From NCBI GenBank assembly GCA_965243335.1, contig OZ251545.1, forward strand, positions 3,100,001 through 3,164,000: 64,000 nt of DNA, given 5' to 3'. The stretch is from JAJDXW01 sp965243335 (lineage in GTDB: Bacteria > Pseudomonadota > Gammaproteobacteria > HK1). Below the pieces are notes generated by a model. It had not been told where the DNA came from and made no database searches. It saw only the letters and a list, made by a program, of their open reading frames with translations. Shown here one piece after another: positions 9,901-16,940 of this stretch; position 1 is the first letter of the stretch; each line of letters begins with the position of its first letter. The position numbers were made by a program, and so were the translations under genes.

Positions 9901-10081
9901 CCCCCCGGGGGCGGTGGTACTTGAAGCTCCGCCCGACGATGCGTATCCCGTGCGCGAGCAGGGCGGAGGCGAGGGTGTCCCCGCGGTATCCGAAGCAGGG
10001 GCGCCCGTCGAAGGTGAAATCGATGAGCGAGTCGCGGTCGATGAGCCCGCCCGCGAGGTTGCGGAAGCGTTGCAGCTTCAC
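6980..10081 (-). CDS. soxA: sarcosine oxidase alpha subunit family protein
   Basis: A 1033-residue flavoprotein that would oxidise sarcosine or a related N-methyl amino acid and pass the methyl group to tetrahydrofolate. In order: an N-terminal ferredoxin-like domain (about 1-90), an FAD/NAD-binding pyridine-nucleotide oxidoreductase domain with VVGGGPAGLAAA (174-185) and a second nucleotide-binding site around residue 290, then a C-terminal GcvT/aminomethyltransferase-like domain (about 640-1030). A proline-rich linker near residues 485-525 is unusual. It overlaps the delta-subunit stop by 4 nt (ATGA). No beta or gamma subunit gene is next to it, although SoxB carries the covalent flavin and active site in known heterotetramers. 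Confidence 0.88.
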   Translation of the reverse strand: MKLQRFRNLAGGLIDRDSLIDFTFDGRPCFGYRGDTLASALLAHGIRIVGRSFKYHRPRGVMAAGADEPNALVTVGEGARAEPNLRATEVEIEPGMAARSQNRWPSLAFDLGAAAGVASALLPAGFYYKTFMWPPSGWLFYERFIRRAAGLGRPPVAPDPDRYDRTHDFCDVLVVGGGPAGLAAALAAVRAGARTFLVESGPRLGGMTLGERDFAGGRPLVEWIGEAAARLAEDPRATVVTRATAFGYYDQNLVAVAERLTGRPGPTQRLRMVRAREVVLATGAHERPIVFPGNDRPGVMLASAARAYANRYAVRAATRAVVFTNNDSAYPAAADVARSGVEVAAVVDTRAGGAGPAARAAVEELGVECVAGAVVAGVRGAGRVRAAVVRNRDGDRLFGGPRHVACDAVLVSGGWTPAVHLVAQSQGRLAWRNDLGAFVPAERGQPQRWAGAVTGETSFSGAWEAGAREGRAAAGALGFRRRRGPRVDPPPLDRDGPARLPPDPLAPPDSADPPRSAAPAASRDEPPAAPWEPIWAVPGSEDAKAFVDFQNDVTAADVALAAREGYASVEHLKRYTTLGMGTDQGRTSNVNGLALLAHARGATIPETGHTTYRPPYAPVTLGLLAGEETGPHLAPVRETPMHDWHAAATRGVDRAMRPVGLWLRPHSYPRRGETPVEASWREARHVREAVGIVDVSTLGKIELAGDDTAEFLERMYVNRWRSLRVGRSRYGLMLREDGHVLDDGTTTRLDERRYYMTTTTGEHRHVLRHMEFHAQTVWPGLDVAIVDVTDQWAGMALAGPRSREVLVAAVDDGHRDRAGALPFMGALEATLGGVPVRVFRITFSGELGYEVHAPADWGAAVWERLLERGAAHGIAPYGTEAMGILRVEKGHVAGPEIDGRTTPLDLGFERMLRPDGGYVGHWGLSRPVLRGPGRKQLVGLRGAGPIPPGAQLLDEERAARLGRQAAALTSLGHVTSAVHSPNLGAGIALALLRDGRARTGEKLVAASPVTGEEVRVEVCAPAFFDPENARARA

Positions 10082-10470
10082 GCCGCGCCCGCCCCGGCTC
10101 CGGGCGCCCCGGAGTCCGCCGAGCCGCGGTCGCCGCCCTCCGCCCTCCCACCTTCCGGACCGTTGCCGGGAACGGCGCCGCCGTCCGGACCGCCCCGGGC
10201 GGCGCGGTCCTCCGGCGGGTCGACGGCCGGTTCCGCCCCGAGCACCTCGTGGGTCGCGGTGTCACGGATCACCCGGATCCATTGGCCGCAGCCGCCGTGG
10301 TGCAGCCACCACTCCCGATGCCGCCCGCGCGGGTTGGCGCGAAGGTACACGTAGTCGTACCACGCCTCGTCCGGGGCGCCGTCGGGCGGACGCCGCTTCG
10401 TCGCGTCCCCGCCGTAGGCGAACTCGACCTGCGCCCGCGCGCCGCAGTGCGGGCAGGGAATCAGCAGCAT
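10078..10470 (-). CDS. soxD: sarcosine oxidase delta subunit
   Basis: A 130-residue protein. It has the family features: CPHCG at 6-10 and a later HHGGCGQW segment, which form the zinc site of SoxD, and the WYDYVYLRANPRG stretch in between. The last 45 residues are an alanine/glycine/proline-rich tail beyond the usual 90-100-residue core. It overlaps the alpha-subunit gene by 4 nt, so the pair is co-translated. Upstream there is only repeat DNA, and the beta subunit normally encoded just upstream is absent. Family assignment is secure; function without the beta subunit is open. Confidence 0.88.
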   Translation of the reverse strand: MLLIPCPHCGARAQVEFAYGGDATKRRPPDGAPDEAWYDYVYLRANPRGRHREWWLHHGGCGQWIRVIRDTATHEVLGAEPAVDPPEDRAARGGPDGGAVPGNGPEGGRAEGGDRGSADSGAPGAGAGAA

Positions 10471-10555
10471 CGCGCCTCCCCAGCCTTCACCTGGCCCCCC
10501 GGCTCCATCTCCATCTCCATCCGCAGGATGATTTCATGCCAATCGACCGTTGGCA

Positions 10556-10855
10556 ACAAACGAGGCGTGTGCGCTGTGGGGATTTTCGCCAGGCACGCCT
10601 CGTCGCAGGGCGTCCTGGGAACGCTTGTGTCCCGCCCGCATTCTCATTTCCGGGGGCTCCGCCCCCGTGCGGGCGGGACACAAGCGTTCCCAGGATCCCG
10701 TGCAAGCGCCGCCGTGGGGTGAAATCCGCCTAAAAGCCCCTCGAACCGACCCCAAACCCTGGAACAACGCCGTCCCCCTGGGGTAAAAAATATCTCAACC
10801 CCCGCTCTCCACCCTCTATTTCAATAGGTTACGAACAGCGCGCATGCCTCACAAA
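10556..10855 (+). repeat. full composite repeat: outer family C with nested family A hairpin
   Basis: About 300 bp. The left part GTGCGCTGTGGGG...TTTTCGCCAGGC and the right part CGCCGCCGTGGGGTGAAATC enclose a family A hairpin (CCTGGGAACGCTTGTG...CAAGCGTTCCCAGG, 10613-10693). It continues through CTGGAACAACGCCGTCC to GAACAGCGC near 10845. The copy at 43377-43690 matches along its whole length. It is non-coding and starts 86 nt upstream of soxD. Confidence 0.8.
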
Positions 10856-10869
10856 TGGAACCGTCCGGC

Positions 10870-11157
10870 TTCGCGGCGCGGGGCTTGTCCGGATCGCGAA
10901 GCGCCTGACCCGGGGCGGTTCAACCGGTCGTGACCGTCGAGGTCTTCGTATCCCATCGTGTGTTCGACGTACTGCGAACGGCGGGGATCCACGAAGCAGC
11001 GCGCCATCCGGGCCGTCAGCCCCAGCCGTTGCCCCGCCTCGCGCAGCAACGGTCCCCCCCGGCATCGCCGTTCTGGCGACCGCCACCGAAACGCCCCCAC
11101 CGAACGGCGCCCGCGACCATGAAATTCCAGCGCCCCAAGCGTATCCGGCGTCTCCAC
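10870..11157 (-). pseudogene. fragment of an IS1380-type transposase
   Basis: The minus-strand translation carries recognisable pieces of the N-terminal part of IS1380-family transposases: LEFHGRGRRSVGAF, then GGPLLREAGQRLGLTAR, MARCFVDPRR, YVEH and GYEDLDGHDRL. The piece between LEFHG and LLREA is scrambled, as if frameshifted. The RQRVYGLA-like segment that should precede GYED is deleted, and the catalytic DDE part is missing. This is a dead remnant. No terminal inverted repeats are recognisable. Confidence 0.6.
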
Positions 11158-11254
11158 GGAGCCTCGTCCCGGGTGTGCAACCTCTCGATCCGGATCGCGT
11201 TATCCATCGGAGGAAGGCTCCGTTACGACCCCTTCGATGAGACGTCCGGGTCAA

Positions 11255-11610
11255 TCCCTTCTTCGTCAGGCCTCTCGTCTGAATCTGAACCCGGAAAGAA
11301 ACCTGATTACGTACAAGGCTCGGACGAATGGTTTTTCAGCCCGTCGTTCCCGCGAAAGCGGGAATCCACCTCAATCAAAAGCCTCTGGATTCCCGCTTTC
11401 GCGGGAATGACGGGCTTTCGCAGGACCTGCGCCCGGGTTTCCATCGATCCGGGATCACGAGCTGAGCTTCGTGCGTAATCAGGAAGGGAAAGAGGAGGGA
11501 TCAGCAAGTCCTGCTCCCTTCTTCGTCAGGTCTCGGGTTCGAATAATATGGTAGACCTCGCCGGTCGGGAGAGATGCGCCTTGATCCCTTCCTTGTCAGG
11601 TCTCTCGTTT
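11255..11610. repeat. three dispersed copies of a 20-25-bp motif
   Basis: TCCCTTCTTCGTCAGG followed by (C/T)CTC(T/G) occurs at 11255-11280, 11515-11540 and, as TCCCTTCCTTGTCAGG, at 11585-11610. All are in the same orientation and flank the 182-bp inverted-repeat element. The rest of 11611-11812 holds nothing recognisable apart from an AT-richer stretch just before the next gene. Confidence 0.5.
11302..11483. mobile_element. 182-bp MITE-like element with 13-bp terminal inverted repeats
   Basis: The ends are CCTGATTACGTAC and GTGCGTAATCAGG, inverted with one mismatch. Inside, a family B unit and its inverse (about 11340-11368 and 11386-11414) form a 29-bp stem with one mismatch and a 17-nt loop. 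There is no ORF, so any movement would need a transposase in trans. Related ends occur at 1565-1659, and a single left end at 25478-25490. Confidence 0.55.
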
Positions 11611-11812
11611 AAATGGTCGAAGGGGCATGTTCAAGGATCGCACGCGGGAAGGCGGGTCACGCAGACCGTCTTTCGGAGGGCGTGGCCGAACGCGCCCCGC
11701 CACGCGGAGCCGAGGCAGCCGGCCCGCGGAAATTTCCCCCGAGTCCCGCGAGTCCCGTGCGCTGTTCGCAAGCCGTTGATTATGATGATGGGGTAGAGCG
11801 GGGAGACGAGAC

Positions 11813-13045
11813 GTGAGCGAAGTGAACCCGAACCTCCGGCGCCGGCTGACCCTCGCGGCGTGCTGTGCGACGCATGCGGTGCAGGACGGGCTTACCGCCT
11901 CGATCTACGTCCTGCTGCCGATCCTCGCGCAGGCCTTCAGCCTCGGCTTCGCCCAGGTCGGCCTGGTGCGCGCCGTCCACAGCGGGGCGATGGGCCTCCT
12001 CGAGCTGCCGTCGGGGATGCTCTCGGAGCGGTTCGGGCAGCGCCGCCTGCTCGCGTTCGGGCTGCTTTGCGCCGGTACCGGCTACCTCACCGTGTCGATG
12101 GCGGACGGCTTCCCCGGGCTTCTCCTCGGGCTCGGCCTCGCGGGCTGCGGCGCCGCCTTCCAGCACGCCCTGTCCTCGTCGCTCGTGAGCGGGGCGTTCT
12201 CCGGGCCGGCCCGCCGCACCGCCCTCGGCGCGTACAACTCGAGCGGCGATACCGGGAAGCTCCTCTTCACCGCCCTGCTGACCACCCTGCTCGGGGCCGG
12301 CGTCGCGTGGCCGCACGTCGCGGCGGGGTACGGCTCGCTCGCGGTCGCCGCCGGGGTCGGCCTCTTCTTCCTGCTGCGGGCGATCCGGGCGGGGGCGCCC
12401 GACCCTTCCTCCTCTCATCGGCGGCCCTCGCTGCGCGGGGCGGACTGGGGGATCCGCCACCGGCGCGGCTTCGCGGTGCTGGCGGTCATCGTGCTGCTCG
12501 ACCTCACGGTGCAGGATGCGTTCCTCGTCTTCGTCGCCTTCCTGATGCTCCACAAGCAGGCCCCGGTCGCGCTCGCGGGGTTCGCGGTGGTGCTGACCCT
12601 CGCCGGCGGCGTCGCGGGGAAGTTCGGGTGCGGGCTGCTCGCCGCGCGGCTCGGGCCGGTGCGCGCCCTCGTGGTGGTCGAGCTCGCGAGCGCGGCGGCG
12701 ATCCTCGCCGTGCTCGCCGCGCCGGCCATGGTCGCCCTCTGCCTGCTGCCCCTCGCGGGGGTCGTGCTCCAAGGGTCGTCCACCATCACCTACGGCACGG
12801 TGGGGGACCTCGTGGAAGAGCGGCGGCAGTCCCGCGGCTTCGCCCTCGTCTACACCCTCTCCAGCGCGGCGTCCATCCTGGGACCGATCACGTTCGGGCT
12901 CGTGAGCGACGGGTTCGGGCTCGAGACCGCGATGATCGCGATGGCCCTGGTCGTGGCCCTGCCCGCCCCGCTCGCCCTGCTGCTGCGCCGGGAGCTCCGC
13001 CGGGCCAGGCTCGAGGAGGGGAAGCAGGAGCCGCGGGCCGCCTGA
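11813..13045 (+). CDS. MFS transporter
   Basis: A 410-residue major-facilitator protein with twelve predicted membrane helices. It starts at GTG after GGGGAGACGAG. The N-terminal half has an H-A-V-Q-D motif in helix 1 and the loop 2-3 signature in the form GMLSERFGQRR. Helices 6 and 7 are joined by a basic loop (about residues 190-215). The overall pattern recalls the fosmidomycin-resistance-like MFS group, but the substrate is not evident. It stands alone and is followed by a GC hairpin. An AT-rich TTGATTATGATGATGG stretch about 35 nt before the start could contain its promoter. Confidence 0.85.
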   Translation: MSEVNPNLRRRLTLAACCATHAVQDGLTASIYVLLPILAQAFSLGFAQVGLVRAVHSGAMGLLELPSGMLSERFGQRRLLAFGLLCAGTGYLTVSMADGFPGLLLGLGLAGCGAAFQHALSSSLVSGAFSGPARRTALGAYNSSGDTGKLLFTALLTTLLGAGVAWPHVAAGYGSLAVAAGVGLFFLLRAIRAGAPDPSSSHRRPSLRGADWGIRHRRGFAVLAVIVLLDLTVQDAFLVFVAFLMLHKQAPVALAGFAVVLTLAGGVAGKFGCGLLAARLGPVRALVVVELASAAAILAVLAAPAMVALCLLPLAGVVLQGSSTITYGTVGDLVEERRQSRGFALVYTLSSAASILGPITFGLVSDGFGLETAMIAMALVVALPAPLALLLRRELRRARLEEGKQEPRAA

Positions 13046-13049
13046 TCCT

Positions 13050-13073
13050 CCGGCCCCCGGAACCGGGGCCGGG
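13050..13073 (+). terminator. GC hairpin after the MFS gene
   Basis: CCGGCCCCCGG AA CCGGGGCCGG just after the stop codon folds into a 10-11-bp stem with one bulge. No T tract follows. Confidence 0.45.
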
Positions 13074-13145
13074 AAGGGCCGGGCCGCCCGCCCCCAAGCC
13101 CTCCGCGCGCCAGCCGCGGCGAGGCCGTGACCGGGCCGCGTCTCC

Positions 13146-13412
13146 TGGGAACGCTTGTGTCTCGCCCACAGCGGACCGCGGACCCGCGATTGACGGTTCA
13201 CGGGTCTGGTTGGCGGATTTCACCCCACGGCAGGTGGTTCGCGGGTCGTATCCGGGCGCCCCCTCCCTGGGTATGCCCTCCCTGGGTACGCCGGCGTCCC
13301 GCCGGCCCGGGGGTCGAGCGCTTGTGGGAACGTGACTGCCGGCAGGACGCCGGCGCACCCAGGGGCGTTCGCCATTGGCGAAAACCCCACCGCGCACATG
13401 CCCCTCGCCCGG
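13146..13412. repeat. decayed composite repeat before the EamA transporter
   Basis: A family A start (CCTGGGAACGCTTGTGTC, 13146) is followed by a minus-oriented family C copy (GGCGGATTTCACCCCACGG near 13212 through GGCGAAAACCCCACCGCGCA, ending about 13400). Inside sits a variant hairpin (GGGTACGCCGGCGTCCCGCC and its inverse, 13285-13362). The 392-nt gap 13046-13437 holds nothing coding. Confidence 0.6.
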
Positions 13413-13437
13413 AACGCGCGGGCGATGGCGGGCGATA

Positions 13438-14415
13438 ATGGGCGGCATGGACCGGGACCCCGCCGAGGCTTCCCGCGCGCGCGTCCCGGAGCGCGGCCCG
13501 CCGGCGGCGCCGAATCCCGCCCGCCCGAATGGGGCCGCCCTCCCCGCCGGGCTTCGCGGGACGCTCTGGATGCTGCTCGGCATGTCCTGCATCGGCATCG
13601 TCGACGGCGCGGCCAAGTACCTCGGGGTGCGCCTGAACGGGATCGAGGTCGCGTGGGGCTACTTCGTCACGACCTTCACCTGCGTGGCGGCCTACGCGCT
13701 CGCGACCCGCGCCTCCCGCGCCCGCCCCCTCCGCTCGCGGCGCCCGTGGCTCCAGGCGGGGCGCGCCGCGTGCCTGGTCTCGTCCCTCTCCTGCCTCTTC
13801 GTGTCGCTCAACTACCTGCCGCTCGCGGAGGCGACCGCGATCAACTTCACGGGCCCCCTCTTCATCGTCGCGCTGTCGGGGCCGCTGCTCGGCGAGCGGA
13901 TCGGCCCCGGCCGCTGGCTGGCGGTGGGCGTGGGCATGGCGGGCGCGCTCATCGTGGTCCAGCCGGGGGCGGACGTGTTCCACTGGGCCTCCCTGCTCCC
14001 GCTGGTCGGGGCGTTCTTCTTCGCGCTCTTCAACGTCGCCACCCGGCTCCTCCGCTCGGCCGATTCGACCCTCTCGACCCTCCTCCACACCTTCGGCATC
14101 GGGAGCGTCCTCATCAGCTTCGCGCTGCCCCTCGTCTGGACCGCGCCCACCCCCGCGGAGTGCCTCCTCTTCGCGGCCACCGGCGTGCTCGGGTTCGCGG
14201 CCCACTTCTCCATCGTCCGCTCGCTGGAGCTTGCCGACGCCTCGTCGGTGGCCCCGCTCAACTACGTGCGGCTCGTCTGGGCGATCGGGATCGGCTTCGC
14301 GCTGTTCGGAGACCTGCCGGGGGCGGCCACCCTGGCGGGCGGGGCGGTCATCGTCGCCTCCGGGCTCTACGTCCTCTGGCGGGAGGCCGGCGGCGAAGCC
14401 CGGCGCAGCGCCTGA
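13438..14415 (+). CDS. EamA/DMT family transporter
   Basis: A 325-residue drug/metabolite-superfamily protein with ten predicted helices in two EamA repeats (about residues 35-170 and 185-310). Each repeat has the conserved glycine/proline-rich last helix (for example GERIGPGRWLAVGVGMAG). The first 30 residues are proline/arginine-rich and cytoplasmic. I chose the ATG at 13438 because the longer in-frame ATG at 13375 lies inside repeat DNA; the ATG at 13447 is equally possible. It probably exports or imports a small metabolite of unknown identity. Confidence 0.82.
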   Translation: MGGMDRDPAEASRARVPERGPPAAPNPARPNGAALPAGLRGTLWMLLGMSCIGIVDGAAKYLGVRLNGIEVAWGYFVTTFTCVAAYALATRASRARPLRSRRPWLQAGRAACLVSSLSCLFVSLNYLPLAEATAINFTGPLFIVALSGPLLGERIGPGRWLAVGVGMAGALIVVQPGADVFHWASLLPLVGAFFFALFNVATRLLRSADSTLSTLLHTFGIGSVLISFALPLVWTAPTPAECLLFAATGVLGFAAHFSIVRSLELADASSVAPLNYVRLVWAIGIGFALFGDLPGAATLAGGAVIVASGLYVLWREAGGEARRSA

Positions 14416-14509
14416 CGAGCGGGCGGGCGCGAACGGCAACCGCCTTCGCGGGAATGACGGGCTTTCGCAGGCATTGGAATACGCCAATCGGCCGGCCGTC
14501 ATGATGGGC

Positions 14510-14611
14510 TCACGGGGCGCCGAACGTCTCCCGCACGTCCACCGACAAGCCGGGCAGGCTCGCCGAGCCGGCCCGCTCCCCCGGCCGGAACACGCCGTGC
14601 TCCCGGTATTC
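14510..14611 (-). pseudogene. C-terminal fragment of a Uma2 family gene
   Basis: The minus strand encodes EYREHGVFRPGERAGSASLP followed by GLSVDVRETF and a stop. This is the typical end of Uma2 (DUF820) proteins and is close to the end of the intact gene at 57815-58462 (YVEHGTFGRGG...FAADVSAVFD). Nothing upstream in frame looks like the catalytic part, so it is a remnant. The start of 14416-14509 contains a partial family B repeat (TTCGCGGGAATGACGGGC). Confidence 0.6.
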
Positions 14612-14641
14612 GCCGCCGGCCGGGGACCCTTCCACCGTGCT

Positions 14642-15037
14642 ATGCTCGCCGACGTGGACGCCTCGATCCTCATCGCTACCGCCAGCCTCGCCGGGGTCGT
14701 CATCCTCGCTGCCGTCGGGCTCGCCACCCTGATCGTGAGTGTCCTCCGGGGCATCGAACGGCGGCTGACCAGCCAAATGGTCGACCTCGACACCCGGCTG
14801 ACCAACCAGATGGGCAGCCTCGACACCCGGCTGACCGGCCAGATGGGCGGCCTCGACACCCGGTTGGGCGGCCAGATGGGCGGCCTCGACGCCCGGCTGG
14901 GCGGCCAGATGAGCGGCCTCGACACCCGCATGGAAGGGCTCGCCGCCGGCCAGGGAGAGGTTCGCGAGCGCATGGCGAAGCTCGAAGGCCTGCTCGAAGG
15001 CTTGCGCGAGGCCATCACCGGCCGCCGCGCCGCCTGA
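14642..15037 (+). CDS. membrane-anchored coiled-coil protein with five 11-residue repeats
   Basis: 131 residues from ATG. A hydrophobic helix (about residues 7-35) is followed by RGIERRLTSQM and then five near-identical 11-residue units of the type RLTGQMGGLDT. A final amphipathic stretch follows (VRERMAKLEGLLEGLREAI). Undecad repeats form right-handed or straightened coiled coils, so it is probably an oligomeric rod tethered to the inner membrane. I do not recognise a function. The tail resembles that of the small protein at 33-212, and the general layout matches the protein at 53879-54157. Confidence 0.6.
   Translation: MLADVDASILIATASLAGVVILAAVGLATLIVSVLRGIERRLTSQMVDLDTRLTNQMGSLDTRLTGQMGGLDTRLGGQMGGLDARLGGQMSGLDTRMEGLAAGQGEVRERMAKLEGLLEGLREAITGRRAA
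14762..14926 (+). repeat. five tandem 33-bp coding repeats
   Basis: Five direct copies of a 33-bp unit starting CGGCTGACC/CGGCTGGGC and ending CTCGACACC, all in frame, each encoding one 11-residue coiled-coil unit. The copies differ at only a few positions, which suggests recent expansion and possible length variation between strains. Confidence 0.85.
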
Positions 15038-15214
15038 CCCGGGGGACGGCCCGGCCAGGGCCGCCGCCCGGCCCGCGATTGCTCCGGCGCCCGCCGCCCC
15101 GCTGTCGGCGCGGGCGATGGATGCCGCGCATCCGGGCGGGGACCCCCGCCCCCGTGAACCGCCGCGGGGCCCCGGCCCACGGCTCGCCCGGATCAGCGGC
15201 GTTTGCGCGGGCGC

Positions 15215-15460
15215 ATCCTGGGAACGCTCGTGTCCCGCCCGCACTTTCGTTCACGGGCGCCTTTCCCCCGGACCTTCAGGTCCGCTGCGGGCGGGACACA
15301 AGCGTTCCCAAGGCGCATGGATTCCCGCTTTCGCGGGAATGACGAGGATGGGGGCAAGACACAAGCGTTCCCAGGATGCGCCGTTCCCAGGAGCACCCGC
15401 GAGAGGTGTGCTTGGCGAAGACCCCCACCGCGCACGCGCCTCTGGCCTCGCGCCTCCGGC
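15215..15460. repeat. composite repeat block upstream of the luciferase-like gene
   Basis: Family A start (CCTGGGAACGCTCGTGTC, 15218) with inverse mate at about 15285-15311, then a family B palindrome (about 15317-15345), a second inverted family A end (ACACAAGCGTTCCCAGG, about 15359-15375), and the minus-oriented end of family C (GTGTGCTTGGCGAAGACC, about 15407-15440). The gap 15038-15535 holds no gene that I can support. Confidence 0.7.
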
Positions 15461-15535
15461 CTCGCGCACGGTTGCGGCATTCGGCCTTCTCGGCGAACAT
15501 TCGGCCCCCGCGCACCGACCACAGGATGAGGCGAC

Positions 15536-16819
15536 ATGAAGCTGCTCTGGTTCCACCTGATGCCCTACACCGAGCTGCCGGACGACTTCCGGGAGAAGAA
15601 CCCCTCGGTGTGGGTGGACATCGACCCCCGCCTGTTCGACCCCCGCCGCGCCCACCACATGTACAACGACTTCATGGACGAGCTCGAGTTCGCCTCCCAG
15701 TGCGGCTTCGACGGGGTGTGCGTGAACGAGCACCACTCGAACGGCTACGGGCTGATGCCGTCCCCGAACCTCATCGCCTCGACCCTCGCCCGCCGCACCC
15801 GCGACACCGCGATCTGCGTCATGGGCAACAGCCTCGCCCTCTACAACCCGCCGACCCGGGTCGCGGAGGAGTTCGCGATGCTCGACTGCATCTCGGGCGG
15901 GCGCCTCATCGCGGGTTTCCCGGTGGGCTCCCCGATGGACACCTGCTACGCCTTCGGCCAGAACCCGAGCCTCCTCCGCCCGCGCTACCACGAGGCGCAC
16001 GACCTCGTCCTCCGCGCGTGGACGACCCCCGAGCCGTTCGCGTTCAACGGCCGGTTCAACCAGCAGCGCTACGTCAACATCTGGCCGCGCCCGATCCAGA
16101 ACCCCCACCCGCCGATCTGGATCCCGGGCGGCGGCTCGGTCGAGACCTGGCAGTGGTGCGCGAAGATGGACTACGTCTACTCGTACCTGTCGTACTTCGG
16201 CTACAAGGCGGGCCGGCGCACCGTGCACGGCTTCTGGCAGGAGATGGACCGCCTCGGGAAGGACCGCAACCCCTACCGGGCGGGCTTCCTCCAGTTCGTC
16301 GGGGTAGCGGAGACCGGGCGTCAGGCGAAGGAGCTCTACCGGGAGGCGGCCGAGTACTTCTACGGGCGCTGCCTGCACGTGGACTCGCGCTTCGCGGCCC
16401 CGCCCGGCTACACCACGGAGGCGACGATCCGGGCGCGGGTCGAGTCCCAGGTGGTCAAGGCCGCCTCGAAGGCGGTGGGGCGCTACGACGTCGCCATCAC
16501 CTTCGAGGAGATCATCGACAAGGGCTACGTCATCGTCGGCACGCCGGACGAGGTGGCGGAGCGCCTGCGCGAGCTCGCCCTCGACCTCAACGTCGGCCAG
16601 CTCATGATGCTGCTCCAGTACGGCAACATGCCGAAGGACCTGGTCGCCTACAACACGAAGCTCTTCGCCGAGGAGGTGATGCCCCAGATCTCGGGCCTCT
16701 TCGACGACGAGTGGGAGAACCGCTGGTGGCCGAGCCCGATGCCGACCCAGCAGCGGGCGGTGCCCCAGGCGCTGCCGGAATCGCTCGCCCGGCCCCTGCC
16801 CGCGGCGAGGTTGCAGTGA
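15536..16819 (+). CDS. LLM-class flavin-dependent oxidoreductase
   Basis: A 427-residue member of the bacterial luciferase-like monooxygenase superfamily, using reduced flavin (FMNH2 or F420H2). Features: NEHHSNGYGLMPSPN near residues 63-77, the family's conserved ExHH element; GRLIAGFPVGSPMDTCY around 122-138; and HPPIWIPGGGS around 194-204. The start ATG follows GGATGAGGCGAC. Its partner downstream is an alpha/beta hydrolase gene, an arrangement seen in degradation pathways where a monooxygenase product is hydrolysed. The substrate is unknown. Confidence 0.88.
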   Translation: MKLLWFHLMPYTELPDDFREKNPSVWVDIDPRLFDPRRAHHMYNDFMDELEFASQCGFDGVCVNEHHSNGYGLMPSPNLIASTLARRTRDTAICVMGNSLALYNPPTRVAEEFAMLDCISGGRLIAGFPVGSPMDTCYAFGQNPSLLRPRYHEAHDLVLRAWTTPEPFAFNGRFNQQRYVNIWPRPIQNPHPPIWIPGGGSVETWQWCAKMDYVYSYLSYFGYKAGRRTVHGFWQEMDRLGKDRNPYRAGFLQFVGVAETGRQAKELYREAAEYFYGRCLHVDSRFAAPPGYTTEATIRARVESQVVKAASKAVGRYDVAITFEEIIDKGYVIVGTPDEVAERLRELALDLNVGQLMMLLQYGNMPKDLVAYNTKLFAEEVMPQISGLFDDEWENRWWPSPMPTQQRAVPQALPESLARPLPAARLQ

Positions 16820-16940
16820 GCGGCGGTCGCGGGTGCAGGCGCGGTCGCGGTCGCGGTCGCCTGGCGATTCCGCGGCGCGCGATCGCGGGCGCCGCCCCGG
16901 CCGGCGCCGCCGCGGGCGGACGAGGAAGGGGACGGCCCGC

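Noticed and set aside
4736..10354. A 1872-codon open frame on the plus strand
   Set aside because: It is antisense to the binding-protein and soxA/soxD genes, arginine/proline-rich and without domain features; a by-product of extreme GC content.
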